In this document: in pieces, positions 12,230 to 20,052 of the stretch | Numbering within the stretch: the stretch's first letter is position 1 | How the letters are laid out: the number at the start of each line of letters is the position of its first letter | From: JBHIET01 sp046760785 | Lineage (GTDB): Bacteria; Chloroflexota; Anaerolineae; B4-G1 | NCBI GenBank assembly: GCA_046760785.1 | Contig: JBHIET010000043.1 | Location: forward strand, 1-28,269 | Direction of reading: 5' to 3' | DNA: 28,269 nucleotides | Notes under the pieces: generated by a model | Database searches by the model: none | The model's input: only the letters and a program-made list of their open reading frames with translations | What the model was told of the DNA's origin: nothing | Translations under genes and position numbers: made by a program

Positions 12230-13684
12230 ATGACCACCCCAAAAACCCCACCCTACTCCGACATTGACCTGACCCGCTGGCGGGAATACGATCACGTCTG
12301 GACCGACAGCCTGTGGCTGATCGAGGCCCGCGACCGCGCCGGCGGCCACCAACTCGACTACCACGGCAACTTCGTCCCCCAGATCGCCACCCAGACCTAC
12401 CTGCGCTACACAAAGGAGAACGACATCGTCCTCGACCTGTTCCTCGGCTCTGGGACCGCGGCCATTGAGGCAGTGCGGCTGAACCGGAGGCTGATCGGCG
12501 TCGAACTGAAGCCCGACCTGGTGGAGTACGTGCGGGGCAAGATTCCCCCGCCCCTGCTGGACGACCGCATCCATGTTCTGCAAGGCGACTCCACCAGCGA
12601 GGAGACGGCAGCCCGCGTGCGAGAAACGCTCGCGGCGATGGACGCCCAATACGCCCAACTGCTGGTGCTTCATCCCCCCTATCACGACATCATCCAATTC
12701 TCAGACGAGCCTGCCGACCTCTCAAACGCTCCCGCCCTGGACGTCTTCCTCGACTACTTTGAGACCGTCGCCCGTCACGGCTTAGACCTGCTGGAGCCGG
12801 GGAGATTCGCCACTCTGGTCATAGGCGACAAGTACACGAAGGGTGAGTTGATTCCGCTGGGTTTCTACTGTCTGGAGCGGATGCAGCGGGTCGGATTCCA
12901 GCCCAAGGCTATCGTGGTCAAGAACATCACAGGAAATGAGAGGGGCAAGGGGCGCGATAGCAACCTGTGGCGCTACCGGGCGCTGGCCGGCGGCTATTAC
13001 ATCTTCAAACACGAGTACGTCATCGTACTCCACAAGCCCGCTGCGCCGGCCGATGTCCGCCGCGAACTGCTCAGGGTGAAGAAGATGCCCCCCTGGGGCC
13101 GGGTGCAGGGCGACGAGTGGGACCGGGCCAGCCGCTTCATCTACTCCATCCGCACACTCGACGCGCTGCGCCGCGAGACCCGTCGCGTGGCAGCCCAAGC
13201 CGACCTGCCGCTCCACGACTTCGCCCGCTACGTCATTCGTCGCTGGTACAACTTCCACACCCACCAGGTCGCGCTCGAACTCATCCTGGCCCACCCCCGC
13301 ACCCGGGCCGAGTCTGACCCCTTCCACCACACGGTGGACTTCTACCTGGATGGAGAGGGGTTCGACCTCAAACTGACGGGGCTGCCCCGGAGCTTTGGCC
13401 ACGACTTAGCCTACGCCCATGCCCATCCGAATGAGCTGGCGCGCTGGCTGTACACCCACCAGTCGGCTCAAGGGCGATTCCACGCTGCCAACCGGCTCTT
13501 CGTCGTCCTGCACGACGCGGAGGACCCCGACCGCACGTGGGAACTGCGCCGCGATTTTGCGCGGCTGGAGCGGGCCATCCACACTTCCCTCGACGAGCCG
13601 CGTCTGACGCGCGTCGAGTTTGAGGATAGGGAGGGAAAACGACGCCGACCATTAGCCGGCGTCATCTTCTGCGTGCGGGAGTAG
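12230..13684 (+). CDS. DNA methyltransferase fused to a probable PD-(D/E)xK nuclease
   Basis: A 484-residue protein. Residues about 1-270 are an SAM-dependent N6-adenine/N4-cytosine DNA methylase. Motif I is DLFLGSGT (69-76), an acidic VELKPD follows (91-96), and the catalytic motif IV is HPPY (148-151) in place of the usual DPPY/NPPY/SPPY. Residues about 320-480 form a second domain with a pattern typical of PD-(D/E)xK nucleases: Glu350 on a helix, Asp370 in VDFYLDGEG and the pair Asp379-x-Lys381 (FDLKLT). One polypeptide could therefore both modify and cut DNA, as in single-chain type II systems, but with the nuclease at the C-terminus. No separate restriction gene or specificity subunit lies nearby. 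Methylase assignment is firm; the nuclease is inferred from motif spacing. Confidence 0.82.
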   Translation: MTTPKTPPYSDIDLTRWREYDHVWTDSLWLIEARDRAGGHQLDYHGNFVPQIATQTYLRYTKENDIVLDLFLGSGTAAIEAVRLNRRLIGVELKPDLVEYVRGKIPPPLLDDRIHVLQGDSTSEETAARVRETLAAMDAQYAQLLVLHPPYHDIIQFSDEPADLSNAPALDVFLDYFETVARHGLDLLEPGRFATLVIGDKYTKGELIPLGFYCLERMQRVGFQPKAIVVKNITGNERGKGRDSNLWRYRALAGGYYIFKHEYVIVLHKPAAPADVRRELLRVKKMPPWGRVQGDEWDRASRFIYSIRTLDALRRETRRVAAQADLPLHDFARYVIRRWYNFHTHQVALELILAHPRTRAESDPFHHTVDFYLDGEGFDLKLTGLPRSFGHDLAYAHAHPNELARWLYTHQSAQGRFHAANRLFVVLHDAEDPDRTWELRRDFARLERAIHTSLDEPRLTRVEFEDREGKRRRPLAGVIFCVRE

Positions 13685-13700
13685 GGGTGCGCAGGCCGCT

Positions 13701-14648
13701 CTACGTCTCGCCCGCGTACGACCAGTCCCAGAACCAGTAGGCCAGCCCCTTCCACTCCCCCCAGCGTTCAAAGGCCGCCTCGACCTCGGCCCGTCCCACC
13801 GGTTCGCCACCGTACCACTCGTGCGAGACCATCTTGAGCGCCCAGGAATCCACGGGGACGAAGTCGTAGCGGCCCAGCAGCATCAGCAGGCAGGCCGCCG
13901 CGTACTCGCCCACCCCCTTGAGCGCCAGCAGTCGCTTGCGCAGTTGGGGGGTCGGGATGTCGGCTGTCTTGAGCGCTTCCAGATCGAGATCGCCCGAGGC
14001 CACAGAACGCGCCAGTTCCAGCACGTAGGGCGTTCGATAACCCAGCCGCGCTGCCGAGCGCAGCGTCTCCTCGTCCGTGGCAGCCAACTGATCGGGGGTG
14101 GGGAAAGCGTGGCGCGTGGGATCCGTAGGCAACGACGCACCGAATTGGGAGACCAGCGCCTCGACCATGCGAATGGTTCCGGCCCAGCGTGTATTGGTGG
14201 TCAGGATTGTCTTCACGACGTCCTCAAAGAGCGTGGGCGAGCGGAGAATGCGACCCTGTGCTTTCGTTTCGATGTGCGCCAGCCGGGGTTCCTCGCGCGC
14301 CAGGGCGTAGAAGGCAGAGAAATCCTCATCCAACCCCAGCATCCATTGCACCTTGCGTGTAACCTCCTCGCGCTCAGTCACGCTCAACTGCCCGTCCACC
14401 TCGACGCTCACGTCGTTGGCTACCTCGTGGATGCGCATCTCAATCACCCGCCCCGAATCCAGTTGCTCGACACGCGTAAGTCCTCCAGTGCGCTCATCTG
14501 TGCCAAAGGGCCCGCCCTGAGCGGTGTCCTGAGCCTGCCGAAGGGCGAAGCTGAAGGGGGCCAGCCTCACCCAGCCGTGCGATTTGGCGACGGTGGATAG
14601 AGAGAATGGAGGGCGGGCAGGCAACGTCAATTTCACCGTAGCATTCAT
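13701..14648 (-). CDS. HhH-GPD DNA glycosylase (AlkA/OGG-like)
   Basis: About 315 residues, a base-excision-repair glycosylase. The helix-hairpin-helix is LLALKGVGEYAAACLL, followed by FVPVDSWAL, whose Asp is the expected catalytic residue. The Lys used by bifunctional OGG-type enzymes is not at its place after GVG (Tyr instead), so a monofunctional alkyl-base glycosylase is more likely. The ATG at 14648 overlaps the stop of the DUF503 gene (ATGA), so the two are coupled. Near the N-terminus a foreign peptide containing FALRQAQDTAQGG is encoded by a palindromic repeat (14511-14560) inserted in frame between LAPFS and TGGLTRVEQL. Confidence 0.87.
   Translation of the reverse strand: MNATVKLTLPARPPFSLSTVAKSHGWVRLAPFSFALRQAQDTAQGGPFGTDERTGGLTRVEQLDSGRVIEMRIHEVANDVSVEVDGQLSVTEREEVTRKVQWMLGLDEDFSAFYALAREEPRLAHIETKAQGRILRSPTLFEDVVKTILTTNTRWAGTIRMVEALVSQFGASLPTDPTRHAFPTPDQLAATDEETLRSAARLGYRTPYVLELARSVASGDLDLEALKTADIPTPQLRKRLLALKGVGEYAAACLLMLLGRYDFVPVDSWALKMVSHEWYGGEPVGRAEVEAAFERWGEWKGLAYWFWDWSYAGET
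14511..14560. repeat. In-frame CTGAGCCTGCCGAAGG repeat in the glycosylase gene
   Basis: It contains CCCGCCCTGAGC and CTGAGCCTGCCGAAGGGC, the same words as the copy at 15164-15219 and, inverted, the copies at 322-450. On the coding strand it gives FALRQAQDTAQGG. It leaves the frame open. Confidence 0.75.
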
Positions 14649-14929
14649 AGGATCTCGATCTCCCAGTCCACGACCTGTACTTCGGGGTGGTGGATCTCGA
14701 TCCAGTGTATAGCCCATTCGAGGACGGTGTGGACGCGGCCTGGGTCATTGGCGATGGTGACGAAAGCGATTTCCGCCGCCTGCCAGACATCGTTGCGAGC
14801 CACCTCAGCGGCGGCCAGGTTGAACTCACGGCGCAGGCGAGCCAGGAGCGGCTTGAGGAGGCTGCGCTTGCCTTTCAGCGAGCCATTGCCGGGGAGATGT
14901 AGTTCAACAGTACAGGCACCGATGACCAT
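14645..14929 (-). CDS. DUF503 family protein (YlxP-like)
   Basis: About 94 residues. The family pattern is clear: an N-terminal VIGACTVELHLP strand, SLKGKRSLLKPLLARLRREF, then AEVARNDVWQAAEIAFVTIAND, and a C-terminal strand. DUF503/YlxP proteins are small alpha/beta proteins often found beside ribosome-maturation genes; the exact role is not settled. ATG 14929 is preferred over 14968, because the extra residues come from a GCGTGATGCGTGA-type repeat. The promoter is at 14971-14998. The stop overlaps the glycosylase start. Confidence 0.88.
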   Translation of the reverse strand: MVIGACTVELHLPGNGSLKGKRSLLKPLLARLRREFNLAAAEVARNDVWQAAEIAFVTIANDPGRVHTVLEWAIHWIEIHHPEVQVVDWEIEIL

Positions 14930-14970
14930 GGCGTGATGCGTGAAACGCGATGCGTGATTGGGATACAATC

Positions 14971-14998
14971 AGTATAGCATGCCCAGGTGAATAGTCAA
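14971..14998 (-). promoter_or_regulatory. Promoter of DUF503–glycosylase
   Basis: On the minus strand, TTGACT (14998-14993), a 16-nt spacer and TATACT (14976-14971) lie about 40 nt upstream of the DUF503 ATG. The -35 overlaps the last codons of the lipoate ligase gene. Confidence 0.6.
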
Positions 14999-15900
14999 AC
15001 CCGGTGCGTCCATTCTTGCGTGGCGTACTTCTGCGCCCGCAACTCTTCTGCCCAGGCACACTCCTCGTCGGTCAACGTGCCTGGCTCCAGGCGAAGGTTC
15101 AGCGCCTCGGCGAAGCCCGCTGCCACTGCATCAGCCGCCTCGTTCCAGGTGACCGGTCGCTTGCCCTGAGCGCCCGCCCTGAGCTTGTCGAAGGGCACAG
15201 TCGAAGCGGAACCGAAGGGCCCCAGAGCCTCCTCGACAGTCGTGGCACGGACGCGCACGCGAGCGGGATCAGGGCGGGCAGTCAGCAGCGGGCAGATACG
15301 GGTGATATCGCCGTACAGTGGCAGCGTGCCGTGCTGGAGCACCACACCCTGGGCACGCATCTGGGCACTGCCCACCAGTTTCCGCCCGCCGACAGTGATC
15401 TCGTAGTCAGAGGGCACCTCGAAGCAGACCGGCCCATCGAGGCGACGATCCCCCACATCCCCCCCAGCCCCCCCTATGAGGAGGGGAGCCACCCGCCGGT
15501 CAGCGACGAGACCTGTGACGCCCAACCGCTCCAGCCCGCACACTAGCCCCGCGCTGAGACGGCGGTAACTCTCCACAATATCCCCAGCCACGCGCGGCTC
15601 TGCCTCCGGCGCGACCACGCTGTAGGTCAGTTCGTCCACGTGGAGGATGGCCTTGCCGCCGGTAGGCCGGCGCACCAGGCCGAAGCCTGCGGCCCGCACA
15701 GCCTGGAGATCCACGTCGGCCAGGGGCTGCCCCCGGCCCAGCGAGAGGCTTGGCGGCTCCCAGGCGTAGAGACGGAGCGTGGGCGGAACCTGCCCCGCTG
15801 CGACCGCGCGCAGGATCGCCTCGTCCACCGCCATATTGACCGCCCCGCCGGCCGGGGCCGAGCGGAGCAACCGCCAGGCTGCAAGGGGATAGTCGCCCAC
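14995..15900 (-). CDS. Lipoate–protein ligase A family protein
   Basis: A 301-residue BPL/LplA-fold enzyme. It activates lipoate or octanoate and attaches it to lipoyl domains of 2-oxoacid dehydrogenases or GcvH; it could alternatively be an octanoyltransferase. Motifs are MAVDEAIL, SLGRGQ, VRRPTGGKAILH (acyl-AMP site), SDYEITVGGRKLVGSAQ with the catalytic-type Lys, and LQHGTLPL. The start is GTG at 15900 with GAGGAGG 7 nt upstream. Two foreign peptides are present. One is LLIGGAGGDVGD, from a C-rich repeat (15450-15486) just before PVCFEVPSDYEI. The other contains VPFDKLRAGAQG, from a palindromic repeat (15164-15219) between the ligase core and the C-terminal helices. Both leave the frame open. 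Confidence 0.9.
   Translation of the reverse strand: MGDYPLAAWRLLRSAPAGGAVNMAVDEAILRAVAAGQVPPTLRLYAWEPPSLSLGRGQPLADVDLQAVRAAGFGLVRRPTGGKAILHVDELTYSVVAPEAEPRVAGDIVESYRRLSAGLVCGLERLGVTGLVADRRVAPLLIGGAGGDVGDRRLDGPVCFEVPSDYEITVGGRKLVGSAQMRAQGVVLQHGTLPLYGDITRICPLLTARPDPARVRVRATTVEEALGPFGSASTVPFDKLRAGAQGKRPVTWNEAADAVAAGFAEALNLRLEPGTLTDEECAWAEELRAQKYATQEWTHRV
15164..15219. repeat. In-frame CTGAGCTTGTCGAAGG repeat in the lipoate ligase gene
   Basis: It contains CGCCCGCCCTGAGCTTGTCG and AAGGGCACAGTCGAAGCGG. It is the same family as 14511-14560 and the inverted copies at 322-450. It is translated as VPFDKLRAGAQG in the lipoate ligase, a peptide unlike the surrounding domain. Confidence 0.75.
15450..15486. 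repeat. C-rich in-frame insert in the lipoate ligase gene
   Basis: A run of CCCCCACATCCCCCCCAGCC followed by CCCCTATGAGGAGGGG interrupts the conserved region and is translated as LLIGGAGGDVGD. It looks like a dispersed GC-rich repeat rather than native coding sequence. No second identical copy was found in this window. Confidence 0.5.
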
Positions 15901-15919
15901 AGAAATGCCTCCTCAGAAG

Positions 15920-15947
15920 TTGCCGTCTTGTCACAGCGGGGTATAAT
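15920..15947 (+). promoter_or_regulatory. Promoter of the GNAT gene
   Basis: TTGCCG (15920-15925), a 16-nt spacer and TATAAT (15942-15947) precede the acetyltransferase, which has AGGAG 5 nt before its ATG. The lipoate ligase diverges from the same 76-bp gap and may use a weaker overlapping promoter on the other strand. Confidence 0.6.
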
Positions 15948-15976
15948 TGTAACACCATCCGTCACAAGGAGCAAAG

Positions 15977-16570
15977 ATGAACTCGTGTACCTACTGTGAT
16001 GCCAATGCCCTCTATCGCGACCGCGAAAGCGATGCCTTCCTGTGCCCAATTCACGCCCGGATGGAGGTGACCGGGCCGCGGAGCGAAGCGCCCCGGCCGC
16101 CACTCACCATCCGGCCTGCCACACCCGATGACCGGACGTGCATCGCCGCCCTCGCGTATGCCTTCTGGGGCGAGATTCAGGTCGAGTCTTGTGGCCACAG
16201 TTACCAGGTGGACATACTGCCAGCCTTCGTTGCCTGCGATGGAGACGAGATCGTCGGCGCGGCCAGTTACGCCCGTGAGAGGGATGCGACCCACTTGGTG
16301 ATGCTCAGCGTTCTGCCCCGGTGGCAGGGCCGGGGAGTGGCACGCGGGTTGATCGCAGCGGTGGCCAAGATGACGCGGGCCGAGGGTGCGGAGCGGGTCA
16401 TCGTCGCCACGACTAACGACGACCTGCCTGCGCTAGGGCTCTACCAGCGGCTCGGGTTCACGATCACGGGAGTGCTCGTGGGCAAGCTGCTGGAGCATCA
16501 CGGCGGGATTGAGCCGGGCTTCGCCGGCATCCCGGTGCGAGACGAGATCCAGATGGAATTGCGTCTGTGA
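15977..16570 (+). CDS. GNAT family N-acetyltransferase with N-terminal zinc knuckle
   Basis: A 197-residue protein. Residues 1-28 contain CTYC followed after 16 residues by CPIH, a likely CCCH zinc site. A GNAT fold follows: the strand LTIRPATPDD, then the acetyl-CoA-binding motif A LPRWQGRGVARGLI, and NDDLPALGLYQRLGF near the end. GNAT enzymes move an acyl group from acyl-CoA to an amine; the substrate here is unknown. The ATG follows AGGAG with ideal spacing. It is monocistronic, between a divergent lipoate ligase and a 400-bp gap. Confidence 0.87.
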   Translation: MNSCTYCDANALYRDRESDAFLCPIHARMEVTGPRSEAPRPPLTIRPATPDDRTCIAALAYAFWGEIQVESCGHSYQVDILPAFVACDGDEIVGAASYARERDATHLVMLSVLPRWQGRGVARGLIAAVAKMTRAEGAERVIVATTNDDLPALGLYQRLGFTITGVLVGKLLEHHGGIEPGFAGIPVRDEIQMELRL

Positions 16571-16730
16571 GCGGGCGTCCGATCATCGCCATCACCGTCA
16601 CGTAGGGACCCCACCAGCGTAGCGCTTGAGACCACAGCCAAACTGCTGGCGCAGGAGGTCACGCTGGTGGCTGTCCGCTGTCGCTACTACAGGCATAGTG
16701 TCACAGCCAGAGGTTGATCTGGCTTTGACC

Positions 16731-16784
16731 GCACCGCCGTAGAACAGGCGGTGCTGTTTGCTTGGCTAAACCCATCCAGCACCG
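16731..16784. repeat. GCACCGCCGT…CCATCCAGCACCG dispersed repeat, copy 1
   Basis: It starts GCACCGCCGTAGAACAGGCG and ends CCCATCCAGCACCG. The copy at 28149-28192 has the same ends with a shorter middle. Internal GGTGCTG/CAGCACC can pair, forming a hairpin. Confidence 0.65.
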
Positions 16785-16889
16785 ATGCGACCGAGGGGCG
16801 TGGCAAGTGAGGAGGGCCTGGTGGAGACGATCCGGTTGGCGGCTCAAAGGATACACCACTGGCACCAATAGCGCCGCAAGCTGCAGCAC

Positions 16890-16920
16890 AAAAAAACACC
16901 CCAACCGTGACAGGTTGGGG
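16890..16920 (-). terminator. Intrinsic terminator of the sigma-kinase gene
   Basis: On the minus strand, CCCCAACC-TGTCAC-GGTTGGGG is a perfect 8-bp stem (16920-16899) followed by TG and seven T (16896-16890). It lies 49 nt after the stop of the 1027-residue gene. Confidence 0.88.
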
Positions 16921-16968
16921 CGGTCGTTTCTCCATCACTTGTACGCCGCCTAACCGGGTGCTCACGCT

Positions 16969-19900
16969 TTAGTAGCAGTGAGTGTCAACCGGCGTTTCCG
17001 CGCCATCCCATAAGTAAGCACAATCGCCGCCGCTGTTCCAGATAGCCAAACCACTGCCATAGTTGAAGCCGCACCACTCTGGGTGATCCTCATTCGTGTA
17101 CACCCGGCAAACCTGCCCCGGCTGCATAACGAAGTTGGGGAACGTAAACACGTGGTTAGCCTTGTCGCGCAACGTCCAGCCGTCCAACTGAATAGGCCGA
17201 GTATCATCGTTGCGAATGTCAATATGCTCATCGGGCTCTTGACTGCCTACTCCGTCATAGGAGATGTGTGTTATAACGACGTTCCCTGTAGTCTGTGGTG
17301 GCAGCACATCCCCTGGTTTTGGTGTACTCATCGGCGTGAGCGTGGGAGTCATCGTTGGCGTGGACCTGTGAGTCGCGGTCAGCGTAGGAGTAGCGCTCGG
17401 CACAGGGGTGAAGGTGGGGGTGGATGTGGGAGTCGCGGCTGGCGTGGAGGTGAGCGTTGGCGTCAGCGTGGAGGTTGGGGTTGGCGTCGGCGTGGGGGTG
17501 GGAATGGATGTGGGGGTCAAAGTCGGCATGGGAGTAGGTGTTGGCCTCGATGTGGGTACGGAGGTGGGGGCCGGTGGCGGCGGTGGCACGTTGGTAGGTA
17601 TTGGCGTCAGCGTCGGTCGCTGCCGGGTGGGCGTGGACCTTGACGTGGGTATCGAGGTCGGCTCGGGTGTCTCAGTTGGCCCTGATGTCTCGGTCGCCCC
17701 TGACGTTTCGCCCGGCGTCGGCGTTCTTGCCAGTTCTGCCACCTCTCCTGGCCTCGGCGTCTTGGTTGGCTCTGGCGTTTGCGCCAGGTATGGCGTCTCC
17801 TGCGTCGGGTGAGGAAGCGACGACGTGGACCAGGGCGTCGCGGTGACGGTGTGAATGGGATATGCAGCAAGAGGGGAGCGCTCGGGCAGGACCCTGATTT
17901 CCTGCCCAGCCAGCACCACGACGGTGGTTTCCTCAGCCGTCACGTCCACCACTCCCTCGATCACCGCCACATGGGTAGCGCCGTTGGACTCTACGGTGAT
18001 CGCAAATTCCGTGCCGCGCACCGCCGCAACTGCCGTGGGGGTTTCAACCCGGAAATAAGAGGCCGTGTCGGGCAGGCGATTCACACGGTTGTAGGTCCGT
18101 CCCAGCCACTGATGAAGGACGATGGCCTTGCCGCTGCCGTCTCGCCGGGAACTCATCTGGGCAACGGTCACCTCTGCCTCGGCTCCCAGGTCCGTGGTAC
18201 TTCGGTCGAAGAAGGCCAACGTGGCGGCGGAGAACCGGCCAGTGCGGATCCGGTCCCCCGCCTCAATCCGATCGCCAGCCGTTGAAAGCCGCCAGGCATC
18301 ACTCTCGACCGGCAGCACCTCCACCGTACCGCTCACCTGGACTAAGGTGCCCGCCTGGGCGACGGACTCGCCAAGCCAGGCCTGGAGAAACAGGCCGCCG
18401 AAGATAAACAGGATGAGGACGAACGCAGCCTTCAGGGCTGACCGTAGTACGGGTGTACGCCTGGGCACGGCGAGACTTTCCAGCCTCCCGAAGATAGCAG
18501 CGACCCGCTCTACACAACGGGCGAGCAGGCTGGGCGATACTGCCTGGCTGCGTTTCTTCTCGGCCAGCGCCTCAAGCATCCGGCGCTTCCCGGCGGCGAA
18601 CGCGGCCTGGCTAGAGGCTGGTCGTGGCGCGCGGCGCACCTTGAGAACGATCTCCAGGAGGGGACGCAGGTCGGCGGTGTATTCGGGGTAGCGGGCCAGG
18701 CACTCCTCCACCGTGGCCCGGCCCTCCTCCAAGGGCAACAAACTCGCATCCAGCGTTTGGTTCAAAGCCCGCTCGAACAGCCGGTGGCGCTGCAGGGAAG
18801 GCAGGCGAGATGGCGATAAATTCTCTGCCGGTTCTGTTGGCAGCGCCAGAGTGAAGGTGCTGCCCCTACCCAGTCCCTCACTGGTGGCCCACACCCGCCC
18901 GCCGTGGGCTTCAACGACCGCCCGGACGACGGTTAACCCTATGCCAACGCCGCCGAAACGTCGGGTGGTGGAACCGTCTACCTGAAAGGAATCGAAAATC
19001 TCATCCAGATGCTCCGAGGCAATCCCGACCCCCTGATCCTGCACGGCCACGTATACCCACCCCTCGTCCGCCCAGGCCCGCACGTGGACCAGGCCCCCGT
19101 CGGGGCTGAACTTGATAGCGTTGTCCAACAGCCGGGACAACGCCACCCCCAGGCGCTTCTGGTCCCCCGGGATCGGCGGCAGGTCATCAGGGAGGTCAGC
19201 CTCGAACCCGATCCCCGCCTGCTCGGCGATGCGGCGGTACTGTTCCAGTGTGTTTTCCACCCATTCCGGCACCGAGAGGGGAGCTAGGACCAGCGTCTCC
19301 TTCGGAATGGTCCGCGTGAAGGTCAGGTTGTGAACCACGCGGGAGAGTTCCTCTGTCCGATCATAGACAACTTGCAGCGCGTCCCGTTGCTTTGGCTGCA
19401 GCGGTCCCAGGGTGCCGGAGAGGAGCAAGTCGTTGTAGCCCTGGATGAGGGTAAGCGGTGTGCGCAGTTCGTGAGCTACGTTCTGCTTGAACTCACTCTG
19501 CAGCCGTTCCAGTTCTCCCTCCTGATACTGGGGGAGCTCCTGGACAGCATCGGACCACGCGATCGCCATCCTGGTCAGAGCCCGCTGTTGTAACGACTGG
19601 ATCGCATCCACAGGCCTGCCCAAAATCCAGGCCACTGTCTCATCTTCCAGCCCTTCGACGAACTTCAGGAGGATAACCTGGCGCTGGTCATCGGTGAGGT
19701 GGGCGATGGCAGCAGCCAGATGCTGAGGGGTTGACGGCTGTTCAGCGGCCTTCTGGGGATCGGCCACACCCGCCGCCAGCTCTTCCTCAGGCCGAAGCCT
19801 GTCCGCGACAAGATTGCGGGCGATGCTGTACAGCCAGGCCAGCAGCAAATCGCCCTGATAGGTAAAGCGATCAATGCTCTCCACCAGGCGCACGAAGACC

Positions 19901-20052
19901 TCGCCGGTCAGATCCTTGGCCGTGGCGACCTCTCCCACGCAGTAGAAAATATAGCGGTAGATGGCTGGCTGATACCGGGCATAGATCTCAGCCAAGGCAG
20001 CCGGGTCCCCGCTTTTCGCCCGCTGGATCAAATTGACCCTGTCCACGAGCAT
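16969..20052 (-). CDS. ECF sigma factor–histidine kinase–FecR–lamin-tail fusion protein
   Basis: A 1027-residue protein. Residues 1-90 are sigma-70 region 2 (DLTGEVFVRLVESIDRF, AWLYSIARNLVADRLR). Residues 115-170 are region 4 (LTDDQRQVILLKFVEGLEDE, then VAWILGRPVDAIQSLQQRAL). Residues 183-248 are HisKA with phospho-acceptor His194 (NVAHELRTPLTLIQGY). Residues 290-405 are the kinase ATPase with N311 (LLDNAIKFSP), DQGVGI, IFDSF and GGVGIGL. Residues 420-530 are a helical stretch (EECLARYPEYTADLRPLLE). One membrane span lies at about 541-560. FecR follows (566-720, VSGTVEVLP to AVRGTEFAI), then a Pro/Thr linker (735-915) and a lamin-tail domain (922-1027). So the sigma and kinase parts would be cytoplasmic and FecR/lamin-tail outside. 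ATG 20052 has GGAGG very close; GTG 20046 (MDRVNLIQ) has better spacing. The likely partner is the response regulator upstream. Confidence 0.9.
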   Translation of the reverse strand: MLVDRVNLIQRAKSGDPAALAEIYARYQPAIYRYIFYCVGEVATAKDLTGEVFVRLVESIDRFTYQGDLLLAWLYSIARNLVADRLRPEEELAAGVADPQKAAEQPSTPQHLAAAIAHLTDDQRQVILLKFVEGLEDETVAWILGRPVDAIQSLQQRALTRMAIAWSDAVQELPQYQEGELERLQSEFKQNVAHELRTPLTLIQGYNDLLLSGTLGPLQPKQRDALQVVYDRTEELSRVVHNLTFTRTIPKETLVLAPLSVPEWVENTLEQYRRIAEQAGIGFEADLPDDLPPIPGDQKRLGVALSRLLDNAIKFSPDGGLVHVRAWADEGWVYVAVQDQGVGIASEHLDEIFDSFQVDGSTTRRFGGVGIGLTVVRAVVEAHGGRVWATSEGLGRGSTFTLALPTEPAENLSPSRLPSLQRHRLFERALNQTLDASLLPLEEGRATVEECLARYPEYTADLRPLLEIVLKVRRAPRPASSQAAFAAGKRRMLEALAEKKRSQAVSPSLLARCVERVAAIFGRLESLAVPRRTPVLRSALKAAFVLILFIFGGLFLQAWLGESVAQAGTLVQVSGTVEVLPVESDAWRLSTAGDRIEAGDRIRTGRFSAATLAFFDRSTTDLGAEAEVTVAQMSSRRDGSGKAIVLHQWLGRTYNRVNRLPDTASYFRVETPTAVAAVRGTEFAITVESNGATHVAVIEGVVDVTAEETTVVVLAGQEIRVLPERSPLAAYPIHTVTATPWSTSSLPHPTQETPYLAQTPEPTKTPRPGEVAELARTPTPGETSGATETSGPTETPEPTSIPTSRSTPTRQRPTLTPIPTNVPPPPPAPTSVPTSRPTPTPMPTLTPTSIPTPTPTPTPTSTLTPTLTSTPAATPTSTPTFTPVPSATPTLTATHRSTPTMTPTLTPMSTPKPGDVLPPQTTGNVVITHISYDGVGSQEPDEHIDIRNDDTRPIQLDGWTLRDKANHVFTFPNFVMQPGQVCRVYTNEDHPEWCGFNYGSGLAIWNSGGDCAYLWDGAETPVDTHCY

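Larger units (their letters stand above)
16571..16968. other. Intergenic gap with repeat and terminator
   Basis: No gene is supported in this 398-nt stretch. It holds a dispersed repeat (16731-16784) shared with 28149-28192 and the terminator of the minus-strand sigma-kinase gene (16890-16920). Between 16571 and 16730 there is weak coding-like text without a start or known motif, perhaps a decayed gene. Confidence 0.55.

Noticed and set aside
17330..17800. CRISPR-like short repeats
   Set aside because: The periodicity comes from Thr-Pro codon repeats inside a coding region, with no spacer/repeat structure.
17408..17812. A Val/Gly repeat protein on the plus strand
   Set aside because: It is the complement of the Pro/Thr codon repeats in the sigma-kinase linker; no start context or promoter.
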